Shown here: positions 49,067 through 60,444 of the stretch, piece by piece
How positions within the stretch are numbered: position 1 is the first letter of the stretch
How the letters are laid out: every line of letters begins with the position of its first letter
DNA from: Stomorhina lunata
Taxonomy: Eukaryota; Arthropoda; Insecta; Diptera; Rhiniidae
Length of the DNA: 64,000 bases
Assembly: GCA_933228675.1 (NCBI GenBank)
Contig: OW121745.1
Span: 1,273,346-1,337,345 of the forward strand
Direction: 5' to 3'
Translations under genes and position numbers: made by a program
The notes under the pieces: model-generated
Seen by the model: only the letters and a program-made list of their open reading frames with translations
Told to the model about the DNA's origin: nothing
Database searches by the model: none

Positions 49067-50927
49067 TGTGACGAATTTTAAACTTATCCGTGCCATTGTG
49101 CAAAGTTCACTGCTTATAATTCTTCCCCTCGCTTTCTAGATGTTTCTGTTGGTGTTGTTGTTATTCTTTTTAAGTCAATAAGCAGAGCAACATGTTTCTC
49201 TTAAAGTACAGTAAAGAGCATAGCAACATGTCTCTCTCTCTGTTACTATTAACTTCAGATAATCTGTTTGTACAGCGTATGTGTGAGTGTGTTCTTGATC
49301 ATGCGAGAATGTAGTGGAGCACACATGAACTTTCGTAAGCCACATTGTTAGTGTAATCAACTACAGCTGCTCTTTGTTTACGTCTGCAGAAATTGCTAGA
49401 AACTCTCTTCTCTACTATATAAGGCCGATGGGCAGTGTGGCCATATCCAAAAATATTTTACAGCTAAATCGGCTTTAAAATAATGCTAGCAAATGCTAAA
49501 TAAAAACTTAAACTGCCAAAAAATAATGCTGACATTTTAATTGAATTATTTTTTGTTACTTTGGTTAATATATCTTTATAAATGGTTAATTTTTCATAAT
49601 TCTTCCCTATAACCATTCATCATCATTTCAATGAAACAAACTGATTAAAAAGTAACAGAATATTTATTGAAGTATATGTACCTACATATTTATTTATGTA
49701 CATTTATGTACGAAATTTTGCCATTCGCTACCAGTTTTTAAAGAAATTGCGTATGCAATAAACTCAAAATTGTCATTATCTTCAGAGCATTTAAGTGATT
49801 TCGGTATACATAATCAGTATTTGTTTTAAATTTTATTAAAATATCCTGATATTTCCGGCCAGAATATAAATTCCGGGAAGAGAGACCTATGGGAGGTACC
49901 CTAAATAAGTGACCGATATTTACAAATTTCAATTGCCATGGTCCCACGACCAAAAGAATTGTTTGTGTTAGATTATAAGGTTTTCGTGGGTGTTCAGTTG
50001 AAAACTTTTAAATTAATTGAAAAATTAGGATTTATCAGGCTTAAGTTCATTTTTAATTTTCAAATTATTAATTTGAAAATTTGAAAGTAATAATGTGGAG
50101 AAAAGCTGAAAAAAATGTTTTTGAACACGGCTCAGTGGATTGGAATTTTCAATTAATTCAATTTAAAGTTCGAAAAATTAATTCCTAAAAAGTTTTCAAA
50201 ATAAAAAGTTTTAAATATTTCCCTTATGTTATGATTTTTTAGATTCTTTATTTTTGCATGAATTCTGTGTTTTTAAAGCTCTTTTAGTAGCTAATAACTT
50301 AAGCATTTCGTTAAGGTCTTTTGGATCTAAGACTAATATTTCTATGCGTTACATATGTCAGCACCGTACGGTTAAAACTGTGCTAAAAGAATGTCTGTAG
50401 AGCCCTTTGTACTCTTCGGCAGTTGTAGGATGTTAATTTTTTTCTGATACATAAACAATGTGATGCCATTTCCATTCACTTTATTGCCGCGGTTACAGAT
50501 TTAAATGTATAATCAATAAAAAATTATATGGGTTTTAAATTAAGAATAATGCTAAAAAATGCTAAATATATAATTGAAAAATGCTAAAAATAATGCTAAC
50601 TGCAAAATGGAAAATTTGCAGCTAAATTAAAAATAAAAATGCTAAATCTAGCCGCAAAAATGCCAAAATGGCCACACTGCCGATGGGCGAGTATTGTGGG
50701 AACAGTTTTTATTAAGTCACGTATAAAGAGAACAGTGTGACTAAGAGTATTTGTAAAGCAGTTTTGTGAAGTTCGTTTACAGTATTTGTGAAAGTTTGTT
50801 TTAAGTGATTAACTATAAAGTTAATAAAAGTATTGCTTTGTAAAACTACATACTACAAGTGTTTTAATTTGATTACGGTTGTTTGCAAAAAGAATTCCAT
50901 CCACGTTTTTAAAGAAAAAACGTAACA
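49067..50927 (+). repeat. gypsy 5' LTR (split by a hAT MITE)
   Basis: LTR pieces at 49067-49432 and 50688-50927, continuous when the 1,247-bp insertion and one copy of its 8-bp target duplication are set aside. Contains 'ctactatataaggccgatgg', a plausible TATA box with a downstream start region. Confidence 0.88.
49433..50679. mobile_element. hAT-type MITE (1,247 bp) in the gypsy 5' LTR
   Basis: Ends are CAGTGTGGCCAT and ATGGCCACACTG, a perfect 12-bp terminal inverted repeat. The 8-bp target CCGATGGG is present on both sides (49425-49432 and 50680-50687) and only once in the uninterrupted 3' LTR. Subterminal AATGCTA words occur repeatedly on both sides (about 49480-49550 and 50545-50650). There is no transposase; the frame at 49738-49953 has no domain. 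This is a non-autonomous hAT element. Confidence 0.92.
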
Positions 50928-50929
50928 AC

Positions 50930-50944
50930 TGGTGTCAGAAGTGG
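50930..50944 (+). promoter_or_regulatory. Primer-binding site of the gypsy element
   Basis: TGGTGTCAGAAGTGG two bases after the LTR. From memory of tRNA 3' ends this fits tRNA-Leu, which would place the element near the mdg3/micropia-like gypsy group. The match to a tRNA from this species was not checked. Confidence 0.7.
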
Positions 50945-50963
50945 AATTGCAAAAATAACAACC

Positions 50964-51799
50964 ATGGTGAAACTAGATGAAGTAAAATTGGACCAACTTA
51001 AGAAGGAGTTGGGAAAGATGAACGTGCCAACAGCCGGCACTAGAGCTGAACTACAAAGAAGGCTCAGGGACGAACTCCAAAATCAAGGTATTGACATTGC
51101 GACTTACGAATTTGAGACTAAAGAAGAAATGGAGGTTAGTACCCGTTTAATGGCATACAACAGCAGGGGGGTCCAGTGCGAGTTGTTCAAGAAACATCTG
51201 GAAAAACGAAAGCACCCAGTTTTGATGGCAGTCTACCGTTTAATGTGTTCAAGTTCCAGTTTGAAACAGTCGCCGAGAGGAACCTATGGGACAACGACCA
51301 GAAAGCTCTGGAACTAATTTTGGCTCTAAAGGGCAATGCTGCGGAAGTCCTAGAAAGTGTGCCGTTAAGCTGTAGAAAGAACTTTGATGACATCATGTCT
51401 GCTCTTCAGCGTAAGTACGGTGGCGAACACAAGAAGGAAATTTACCGTCTGGAACTTCGCGGCAGAGTCCAGAAACCAAACGAAAGTTTACAGGACTTTG
51501 CCTTGGATATTGAACGTTTGGTGGAGCAAATTTATTATGGAGAAAACCAGACTTTCTTGGACCAGTTCAAGATTGAAGCATTTGTGCATGGTATAAGAGA
51601 TCCTGATATTAAATTTGCGGTGTGTGCCACACGAAAATCAACATTTGCAGAAACTGTGTCATTCGCATTGACCCAAGAAACAGCGAAAATCATTGCTATG
51701 CCACAAATATGTAGGTTGCAAGGTGTAGACGTAGTTGCTAACAACCAAACCAGTATGGAGCAACTGATAGAGAAAATGAGTCGAGTAATAAATAGTTGA
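50964..51799 (+). pseudogene. gypsy gag, first two segments (frameshifted)
   Basis: The ATG at 50964 opens a segment with a SAP-like N-terminal helix pair (about residues 5-40). The frame breaks near a run of six G at 51166-51171; the gag alignment continues in the next frame to a stop at 51797-51799. The second segment has a capsid-like region with PSFDG, FKFQFETVA and YGGEHKKEIYRLEL blocks typical of Ty3/gypsy gag. The stop comes from a short tandem duplication just before the zinc knuckle. Two independent lesions make this a pseudogene. Confidence 0.85.
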
Positions 51800-51803
51800 G
51801 AAA

Positions 51804-52157
51804 TTGAGTAGAGTAATAGATGAGAAATTGAGCAAGCCGAAATCCAAGTGTTACAACTGCGGTAAAGAAGGTCATTTCCAGCGAAATTGCAGGGCACCGT
51901 TAAGACAATCGAGACCTGTTTCATCAGTCGAAGGCAGCCAACAGGAGAAGTCCTACAATACCAGAACAGTTCCTGTAAGAGTTAAAAACTTATCCTGTCA
52001 TGAAAAAGTGAACAAATCTAATTTGGAAATTGGTCAATGCGCAACCACTAAAGCGATAACTAACTGCGAGACAAAATCAGAGCCTGTTAAGATGTCCAGC
52101 AAAGAACAACAGCAACTGGCGAAGTACGCGCCAAGACCAAAGGCAAGGGTTGTGTAG
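51804..52157 (+). pseudogene. gypsy gag, nucleocapsid segment
   Basis: Continues gag after the duplicated stop. Contains one CCHC zinc knuckle at 51849-51890 (CYNCGKEGHFQRNC; CX2CX4HX4C) and then a basic, low-complexity tail. The stop at 52155-52157 is followed by a junction to integrase sequence, so any protease once present has been lost. Confidence 0.85.
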
Positions 52158-52189
52158 TTGATGTTCGGCAAATACGCATAGAATCTAGT

Positions 52190-52345
52190 AGAGATTGGTC
52201 TGTAGTGCAGAGGAATGGTCCAGTACTGGGAAAAATAATGCAAGCTAAAGAAGAAGACAAGAGGCCAACCCGTAACGAGATATCGCAGGAAAGTCCACTG
52301 ATGAAGTCATATTGGGCACTTGGGAGAGCGCCAATGGAAAGACAG
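52190..52345 (+). pseudogene. gypsy integrase, N-terminal spacer remnant
   Basis: A short stretch (VQRNGPVLGKIMQAKEEDKR, then SPLMKSYWAL) resembling the region between RNase H and the integrase zinc finger in gypsy pol. It is preceded by gag and followed within about 30 bp by the integrase C-terminal part, so at least two internal deletions are needed to explain the order. Short, so only moderately certain. Confidence 0.55.
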
Positions 52346-52980
52346 TGTATTGTTGTATGGTATAAAAAACTACCCCTCTACATCCACAGTCTGACGGTAT
52401 GGTTGATAGGTTTTACCGTACGCTGGAAGAGTACCTAAGGAAGGTTGTCAGCACTCATCAGAGAGACTGGGATCAACACATACAAAAATTTCTGCTGGCA
52501 TATCGAACAGCCGCTCACGACTCCACGTCCAAGACCCCTGCCAAAGTCGTTTTTGGAACCGAGCTGCGGTTACCTGCAGACTTGCAATTTGGTACTAAGC
52601 CAATAACAAATACTGAGGATCGTGGTCACCTCTCCTCCCAAGAGCAAGAAAACCTTAATGAACTGCATGAATTCGTCTGTAGCAAAATTAGAATGGTCAG
52701 CGACAAGATGAAGGCCAGATACGATCGAGCAGCCAACTCCCAGGGTTTTAATGAAGGCCAGTTGGTACTCTTGTACAACCCACAGCGTAGAAAAGGATTA
52801 TCCCCCAAACTACAAACTCATTGGGATGGCCCGTACAAGGTTGTTAAAAGGATAAATGATGTGGTGTATCGAATACAAAAAGATAAGAGTCCAAGGTCTA
52901 AAATGAAGGTCGTACACCTCGAAATATTGGCCGCCTACGGAGGAACGGATACTGTGCCTATTCGAGACGAACAGGCTTAA
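52346..52980 (+). pseudogene. gypsy integrase, C-terminal part
   Basis: Starts in the last block of the integrase core (HPQSDGMVDRFYRTLEEYL), continues with the LAYRTAAHDSTSKTPAKVVFG block and ends with a GPY/F-type module (WDGPYKVVKRINDVVYRI), then a stop at 52978-52980. The family usually has Glu where this copy has Asp in MV-D-R; that Glu is the third catalytic residue of the D,D-35-E triad. The first two catalytic Asp residues are deleted with the rest of the core. Followed closely by the polypurine tract. Confidence 0.87.
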
Positions 52981-52991
52981 GAGGGGGGCAG
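52981..52991 (+). promoter_or_regulatory. gypsy polypurine tract
   Basis: GAGGGGGGCAG directly before the 3' LTR start at 52992. Confidence 0.75.
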
Positions 52992-53689
52992 TGTGACGAA
53001 TTTTAAACTTATCCGTCCCATTGTGCAAAGTTCACTGCTTATAATTCTTCCCCTCGCTTTCTAGATGTTTCTGTTGGTGTTGTTGTTATTTTTTTTATGT
53101 CAATAAGCAGAGCAACATGTTTACCTTAAAGTACAGTAAAGAGCATAGCAACATGTTTCTCTTTTATCTACATTCTCTCTCTCTGTTACTGTTATCTTCA
53201 GATAATCTGTTTGTACAGCGTATGTGTGAGTGTGTTCTTGATCATGTGAGAATGTAGTGGAGCACACATGAACTTTCGTAAGCCACATTGTTAGTGTAAT
53301 CAACTACAGCTGCTCTTTGTTTACGTCTGCAGAAATTGCTAGAAACTCTCTTCTCTACTATATAAGGCCGATGGGCGAGTATTGTGGGAACAGTTTTTAT
53401 TAAGTAGCGTATAAATAGAACAGTGTGACTAAGAGTATTTTTAAAGCAGTTTTGTGAAGTTTGTTTACAGTAATTGTGAAAGTTTGTTTTAAATGATTAA
53501 CTATAATTTTTTTTTTTTTAGTTTTTTAGTTTTTTATTGAAATCCATTTAAATTTACAAACATTATATTATATGTATCTCAGCGTCATTAGGGCATTAAA
53601 GAGACAAGTTGGCAAGGTTTACAATTTGTTATAAAGTTATTAATAAAAACTATTAATACATAAGTATATATAAAAAAAAAATAAAAAAT

Positions 53690-54892
53690 TTAAATTAAAA
53701 GCATTTCAATGTTTTGTAGTAAATATTCTTTTAGTATATTTTTAAAAGAAGAAATTGTGCAACAATCTTTTATATATTGAGGCAAGTTGTTATATTCCAG
53801 GCTACCTGCGTATTCAATTTTTTGCGTAATTTCAAAGCGACATCTCACAGCACGAAGATTATGGCTATTTCTAGTGTTGAAAACGGTTTGATTTCTTGAA
53901 AAGCATATTGTATGGTGACCAATTTCGTGTATGGCATTATAAACATAAATTAATGTTTTCATTTTATATAATCCATATATTGGTAAAATATTTTTCACAA
54001 TGTCAGTATATAAGGATAATGTCGAGTACATGATGGGGAGATTATAAATAAGTTTAGGTGACTTTGTATGAGGGATTGAATTTAGGTGACTTTGTATGAG
54101 GGATTGAAAAATCATAAGTTTTGTTGTTGTGTCTAAATTATATCGTAATTTATACAATATTCCAAGTGCAGGTGATATTTTGGATCTTATATGTTCAATA
54201 TGTTGATGCCACGAAAAATTACTCTGAATTTTTAGTCCTAAGTAATTAATAGAATCTACTTCCAGAACTTCGTTACCATCTATACAAATGCTTATAGTAC
54301 TGAAATTTGACCTAGGCATAAATCTAATAAATTTGGTTTTACTTGGATTCAACATTAATTTATTTATCCTTGCGAATTCCGATATTAAAGCTGCATCACG
54401 TTCGACATAAGTTTTTAATACTAAATTTTCTTTATAGGGGTATAATATACAAATATCATCTGCATACATGAACACTCTCCCATTTAACTTCAAATTGTTA
54501 ATATCGTTTAAATATATTGCAAAAAGTAGAGGTCCCAAAACACTACCTTGTGGAACTCCATATTTTATGTTTTGCAACGAACTTTTACTTGAATTTATCT
54601 GTACGAATTGTTTTCTCTTTGTCAGATAGCTTCTTATAAGTTCAAGATTTCTTCCTCGAATGCCATAAAATTTTAACTTATCAAGCAAAATTGAGTGATC
54701 TATAAGATCAAATGCTTTAGTAAAATCATAAAACATCCCTCCTACTGCAGTAAAGCCATTGTCCAAACTATTGCATATAAAATTTACCACATTTAGTGCT
54801 GCTTCATCAGTCCCACATCCTTTTCTAAAGCCGTATTGATTAGGAAATATTAAAGATTCATTTTCAATAAACGTTGAAAGTTGACTATACAA
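53690..54892 (-). pseudogene. LINE reverse transcriptase and C-terminal tail
   Basis: A 400-residue frame with RT motifs in order: FRKGCGTDEA near the start, FYDFTKAFD near residues 53-61, VPQGSVLGPLLF, MYADD near residue 142 (both catalytic Asp present), and NYLGLKI. Around 54053-54107 a 28-bp tandem duplication and a local loss remove about twenty expected residues and shift the frame internally, so the tail is joined to the palm by a broken segment. The N-terminal RT blocks lie in another frame upstream. The enzyme would not be functional. Confidence 0.85.
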
Positions 54893-54939
54893 TATTTTTT
54901 CAAAAATTTTATCTATTGTGGATAAAACTGCTATTTTTC

Positions 54940-55160
54940 AATAGTGTTACTTATTTTTTCTTATGGGATAGGTATAATTTTATGCACCTTTAACTCATCT
55001 GGATATGTTGAATTATCAATCATATCATTAAAAATTTTCAATAAAAGAGGAATAATTAAATTTCTGCACTCAAAAATACATTTCGCAGTAATTGTATCAT
55101 TTCCAGGACTTTTGTTCATTTCTAAATATAACACTAAATTTTCCATCTCACTATAATTTG
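54940..55160 (-). pseudogene. LINE RT, first block (frameshifted)
   Basis: Minus-strand frame 54961-55146 encodes the RT entry block with NKSPGNDTI and a PDELK...KIIPIP end, the classic N-terminal RT segment. It is separated from the palm frame by a frame break around 54900-54960 and from the endonuclease frame by a stop near 55175. Confidence 0.8.
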
Positions 55161-55176
55161 TGTGTTGAATTTGTAT

Positions 55177-56103
55177 TTAATTTCGAACATATTTTACAGT
55201 TCTAAGCGAATTGAAATTATCAACAGCAGAGCTTTCAATTTGACGTTTTAAACTTTCAACAGAATTTATGAAATAATGGTTGAACATTTCAGCCTTATCT
55301 TCATCGGTAATATCATGCCCTATATTATAAAATGTTTTGGTATTTCTTCCTAGGGTTTTGTTCAAAAATTGCCAACACTTTTTTGGTTCTTGTTTGATTT
55401 TGCATAAATTTTCACGATAATAATCCTTCCTCGATTCTTTGCAGGCAATTTTTATAACTTTGCTAATTCTTTTAAGATTATATGCAATATCCATATTGTT
55501 TGGCATTTTCTTTCTTATTTTTAAAAGTTTCTTTTTATATAAAAGTAATTTTTTTATATTTTTGTTGATCCATGGTGCTATGTCATCTTTGATATCTTTT
55601 ATTATTATCGAGGTGACTGTTGAACAAAATACAGCATTTGAGATGGAACCAATTTCTTTTATGGTGTCATCATTAGGATTTCCTGTTAGGTTTAAGATTT
55701 CCAAATCATCTCTAATCTTCTCACTTACAAGTTCATAGTTACATCTAGATTTCTCTATTTCATAAAATTGACTAGTTATAATAGGAAGTTTTATTCTGCA
55801 GCCTATTATATTGTGGTCCGAAATACTGCATTCAATAGAATCAATTTGAAGTATATTTTCAATATTGCTAAATATATTGTCAATGGAAGTTCCACTAATA
55901 GGTCTAGTTACCAAATTATGACAGTTACGACAATCATAAGAATTAAGTAAATCCAGTAAAACATGTGAAGATGAGCCTTGTAAGAAATCCACGTTTGAAT
56001 CCCCCATTACTAGGTATGGACTTTGAGATAGGTTATTAAGTGATTCTTCTATGAAGTTTAAAAAAATTTGAAAATTGTTCTTCGGCGATCTATAGAAAGA
56101 CAA
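55177..56103 (-). pseudogene. LINE endonuclease C-terminal part and linker
   Basis: Begins within the endonuclease at an FYRSP motif and contains GDSNVDF and SDHNIIG, the catalytic Asp/Asn and Asp/His blocks. A basic linker with KKLLLYKKK-type runs and a CWQFLNK block follows. The first third of the endonuclease is absent through 5' truncation at about 56128. A stop near the end separates it from the RT frame. Confidence 0.82.
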
Positions 56104-56247
56104 TAATTTTAGTGGTTTGCCATTAATTAATTAATTAAAATTAATAAAAGTATTGCTTTGCAAAACTACGTACTACAAGTGTTTTAATTTGATTACGGTT
56201 GTTTGCAAAAAGAATTCCATCCACATTTTTAAAGGAAAAACGTAACA

Positions 56248-58325
56248 ATATATAGAATATATAGATATATAGATTTGTTTGTTTGAAAGAGGTTGACTCC
56301 TAAACGGTTTGACCGATTTTGATGAAATTTTGAAATTATATAGAATATTCCCTTAAGGTGGTTTAAGAATATGCTCTTTTTCAAAACTTGGTTCAGAAAG
56401 GGCCCAAATAGGATAAATAGTGGACCAAATGGTGCAAAATTTAATATTTATCATTGAATTTGATAAACAATAAAAGTAAGAAACTTCAAACTTCACAAAA
56501 GTAAATTTATTACCAATGGCCGTACTTCAGAAAAAAATTAATAGGATCGGAGCAGGGGATGGCCCCTTCCCCGTTACAAATACAATACCTATAACTGGGT
56601 AAATTGACTTTGATGATTTTCGAAATGTAGATAAAGTTATACTAACATTCCTGAAATTTTGACAGTGAGATATGGTGTGACTGCAGGTTAAAATAGGCTA
56701 AGTTTTTTTTTGAAGTCTGAAGTGGGCGTGGCCCCTCCCATATAACTCATATATTAAAAATGACAAATATAGGTGACCGAGAGGCCCGATTTTTCTGAAA
56801 TTTTGACAGTAGTTTAAGGTGTGACCAATGGATAAAATGAGCCAATTTTTTTTTAAGTCTCAAGTGGGCGTGACAACTCCCATATAAGTCATATATTAAA
56901 TATTACAAATATAGATGACCGAACTGCCCGATTTTTCTGACATTTTCACAGTATTGTAAGGTGTGACCGGTGGTTTAAATAGGCTAGGTTTTTTTTGAAA
57001 TCTGAAGTGGGCGTGACCCCTCCCATATAACTCATATATTAAAAATGACAAATATAGGTGGCCGAGAGGCCCGATTGTTCTAAAATTTTGACAGTATGTT
57101 AAGGTGTGACCGGTGGTTAACAGGTCAGATTTTTTTTTAAATCTCAAGTGGGCGTGACCCCTCCCATATAACTCATATATTAAAATGACAAATTTAGATG
57201 ACCGAGCTGACCGATTTTTCAGAAGTTTTGACAGCATATTCAATTTTTTTTTATATCTTAAGTGGGCGTGACCCCTTCCATATAAGTCACATACTAAAAA
57301 TGACAAACATGGATGACCGAGCCGACCTATTTTTCTTTAATTTTTACAGTATATAAGGAGTTACAAGTGGGTAAAATAGGCTACTTTTTTTTGAAATCTT
57401 AAATGGACGTGACTCCTCTCATATTAGTCAAATATTAAAAATGAAAAATATGGATGACCGATTTTTCAGAAATTTTGATTGTATGTGTGTGAACGGTGGG
57501 TAAAATAGGCTTGGTTTTTTTAATCTCAAGTGGGCGTGACCCCTCCCATATAAGTCAAATATTAAAAATGACAAATATTTATGATAATATAAAAACGATT
57601 TAACCTAATTAATTAAAGTTTTAAATGTGGATATTTTCTTAATATAGAATAGTTTTCGCTTTTTGGGGATAAAATTCCCATTTGCTTTAAAATTGTATAT
57701 CTTGAGAGCGGCTGTACCAATGAAGACATTTTTTTGGTGTTTGATAATAGTTTGACTGACGATTGTTTGAAGATTTTTCATGATTATTTGATGGTTGTTT
57801 GACGATTGTTTGGCAGTTGTTTGATGATTGATTGACTGTTTGCAGATTTTTAATGATTGTTTGATAATTGTTTCACGATTAACTGGCGATTTTATGACAG
57901 TAGTTTTATGATTTTTAACGATTAATTGATGGTTGTTTGATGATTGACTGAAGACTGTTCAATGATTTTTAATGATTGTTCGATAGTTGTTTCACGATTG
58001 TCTGACGACTGTTTGATGATTATTTGATGATTGTTTGATAGTTTTTCGATAATCTATAAATATAAAAAAAATTCGCGTCTGTTTGTCTGTATGTTGTTTA
58101 ATATTTATGGAACCATTTGATTTTGAAAACGTTTAAAGCACACATTAATGAGGAGTACTGCCATTCACAAAAGTCAATTAAATATACATACATATACATT
58201 AAAAATAAATTAAAAAATTAATAAAAATATTTCATAATTGTTAATTTTTAAAGAAAGTGTTAACAAAGTAATAAATTAAAATCTTTAAGTACCAGCCCGG
58301 GCAACGCCGGGTAAAATCAGCTAGT
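56248..58325 (-). mobile_element. GC-hairpin-ended element E, copy E2 (long form)
   Basis: Inverted relative to E1 and meeting it tail to tail across the gypsy insertion. It has the 'tttgtttgtttgaaagagg' tail at left and the hairpin CCCGG-GCAACG-CCGGG followed by TAAAATCAG-CTAG at 58304-58324. Unlike E1 it has an internal tandem array (56650-57600). The reverse complement of the E1 'caaacaatcatc' tract lies at 57740-58050. No coding frame. Confidence 0.65.
56650..57600. repeat. Tandem repeat of about 135 bp inside E2
   Basis: The landmark 'agtgggcgtg' (with 'acccctcccatata' after it) occurs at about 56721, 56873, 57006, 57147, 57261, 57402 (mutated) and 57529, giving seven units of 114-152 bp. 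Each unit also carries a 'gaccgag..gcccgatttttc' block. The reverse complement recurs at 59340-60010. Confidence 0.88.
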
Positions 58326-59339
58326 TTTGAATAATTTTGGAATTTTGTCATACCAACAGAAACCTCCGTCGACTCGTGTGCAACAACTTTACTAAAGATT
58401 ATAGCCTGATCCAATGCACATTTTACCATTTAATTCATATTGAGTAATTTTCAGCGGACTTTGGTCATTCCAATTAATAAACCTTCGCCGGCTTATCCGC
58501 AATAACTTTGCTACAGATTTACACTTTGAGAAAATTTCAGTGGCGCCACCTGTCGGAAATTAGTCATGTCAACTTAAAAACCTTCGTCGGCTTATCCGCA
58601 ACATCTTCGCTAAAGAGCATAACATGATCAAATTCACAGTTTACTATTCTATAAAGAACATACATACAGGCAAACATTCATTTGTTTAATAGTTATAACA
58701 TTACTAACTTTTTCCCCTTTTTATCCCCTAATTTCAAAAAGTTCCATATGCATATTTGGTACTTCTTTGGTACCAATCGAATTCGGTACATTTTATTAAA
58801 ACGCAGTTAACATAATGTTCCTATTCATATTAGTTTTTGAGATGTTAAATTATCATGTTATCCCTTTTATACCCATTTTGGACCCAAAATCAAAAAAGTA
58901 CCAAGTACCTGTTCAATATTTTTTCACATCTATTGACTGAAGTACAAAGTTCCTTTCTATATTCTTTGGTTTAAAAAATAAGAGTGGGTTAAAAAAGTAC
59001 CAACAAACCAATTTTTACCCTTTTTTACCCCCTATCTGAAATAGTTTCAAAAAAGTACCAAATACCTGTCCGCTTGTTTTCATAGCTGTTTAAAACGTAA
59101 TTTTAATTTTGTTTCTATACCTATTACTCTAGGAGATATAACGTTTTCGATTTTTCACCTTTTTACCCGTTTTTACCCTCTTAGAGGTAAAGGTTCCAAA
59201 AGTCCCTTATTCTTTGACCTACACATCAAAATTTCCCAAATTTGTCCAAATTTTATCAAAATCGTTAGAGCCGTTTTCGAGATAGCCATTCTATATATAT
59301 ATATGTATATATATACTATACTGTATAAAAGACCTTGCC

Positions 59340-60442
59340 GATTTTAACCACCGGTCACACCTTACCATACTGTCAAAATTTCGGAAAAATCGGTCTGGAG
59401 GGTCATTCATATTTGTAATTTTTAATATATGAGTTATATGGGAGGGGTCACGCCCACCTGAGATTTTGAAAAAAAAAAACTAGTCTATTTTAACCACCGT
59501 TCACACCTTACCATATTGTCTAAATTTCAGAAAAATCGGTCAGTTCAGTCATCCATATTTGTAATTTTTAATATTTAACTTATATGGGAGGGGTCACGCC
59601 CACTTGACATTTCAAAAAAGAACCTAACCTATTTAACCACCTGACACACCTTACCATACTATAAAAATTCCACAAAAATCGATCAGCAGGGTCATCCATA
59701 TTTGTCATTTTCAATATTTGATTCATAAAAAAAAAATCTTTCCTATTTTATCCATTGGTCACACATTAACATACTGTCAAAATTTCCTCTCGGTCACCTA
59801 TATTTTTTATTTTTAATATATGACTTAAATGTGACTTGATATTTCAAAAAAAATCTGACCTGTTTTAACCACCGGTCACACCTTAACATACTGTCAAAAT
59901 TTCAGAAAAATCGGGCCTCTCGGCCACCTGTATTTGTCATTTTTAATATTTGAGTTATATGGGATTTCAGATTTCAAAAAAAACCTAGCCTATTTTTACC
60001 ACCGGTCACACCATATATCACTGTCAAAATTTCAGGAATGTTAGTATAACTTTATCTACATTTCGAAAATCATCAAAGTCAATTTACCCAGTTATAGGTA
60101 TTGTATTTGTAACGGGGAAGGGGCCATCCCCTGCTCCGATCCTATTAATTTTTTTCCGAAGTACGGCCATTGGTAATAAATTTACTTTTGTGAAGTTTGA
60201 AGTTTCTTACTTTTATTGTTTATCAAATTCAATGATAAATATTAAATTTTGCACCATTTGGTCCACTGTTTACCCTATTTGGGCCCTTTCTGAACCAAGT
60301 TTTGAAACAAAACATATCCTTAAACCACCTTAAGAGAATATTCTATCTAATTTCAAAATTTCATCAAAATCGGTCAAACCGTTTAGGAGTCAAACTCTTT
60401 CAAACAAACAAATAAACTTACAAACACATTTATAATATATAT
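59340..60442 (+). mobile_element. Element E, copy E3 (partial)
   Basis: Reverse complement of the tail-side half of E2: about five degraded 135-bp units (59340-60010), then the conserved 'aacggggaaggggccatccc' block and the tail 'aaacaaacaaataaacttac'. The GC-hairpin end is missing. It is flanked on both sides by TA-rich tracts, inside the loop of the palindrome. Confidence 0.7.
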
Positions 60443-60444
60443 AT

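Larger units (their letters stand above)
53507..56128 (-). mobile_element. 5'-truncated LINE in the gypsy 3' LTR
   Basis: T-rich start on the plus strand (A tail of a minus-strand element) at 53507, then a 3' UTR and reverse transcriptase and endonuclease frames on the minus strand. The upstream end stops inside the endonuclease, the usual 5' truncation of LINE insertions. Clade is CR1/jockey-like by motif style. A clear target duplication was not found because the right junction is an 'attaattaatt' repeat. Confidence 0.85.
49067..56247 (+). mobile_element. Defective gypsy-type LTR retrotransposon with nested insertions
   Basis: Long terminal repeats start TGTGACGAATTTTAAAC (49067 and 52992) and end CGTAACA (50927 and 56247), flanked by ATAT. 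After removing nested insertions each LTR is about 610 bp. The interior keeps gag and the last part of integrase but has lost protease, reverse transcriptase, RNase H and the integrase core. The 5' LTR contains a hAT MITE; the 3' LTR contains a LINE. The element sits where the tails of two E elements meet. Confidence 0.9.
52992..56247 (+). repeat. gypsy 3' LTR (split by a LINE)
   Basis: LTR pieces at 52992-53506 and about 56141-56247. Relative to the 5' LTR it has a short insertion in the 'ctctctctctgttact' region and scattered substitutions, so the two LTRs have diverged noticeably since insertion. Confidence 0.86.

Noticed and set aside
56896..57306. 136-codon minus-strand frame with an internal 'ELYGRGHAHLR' protein repeat
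   Set aside because: It is a translation of the 135-bp tandem repeat in element E2 (period near a multiple of three in places), with no start or domain support.
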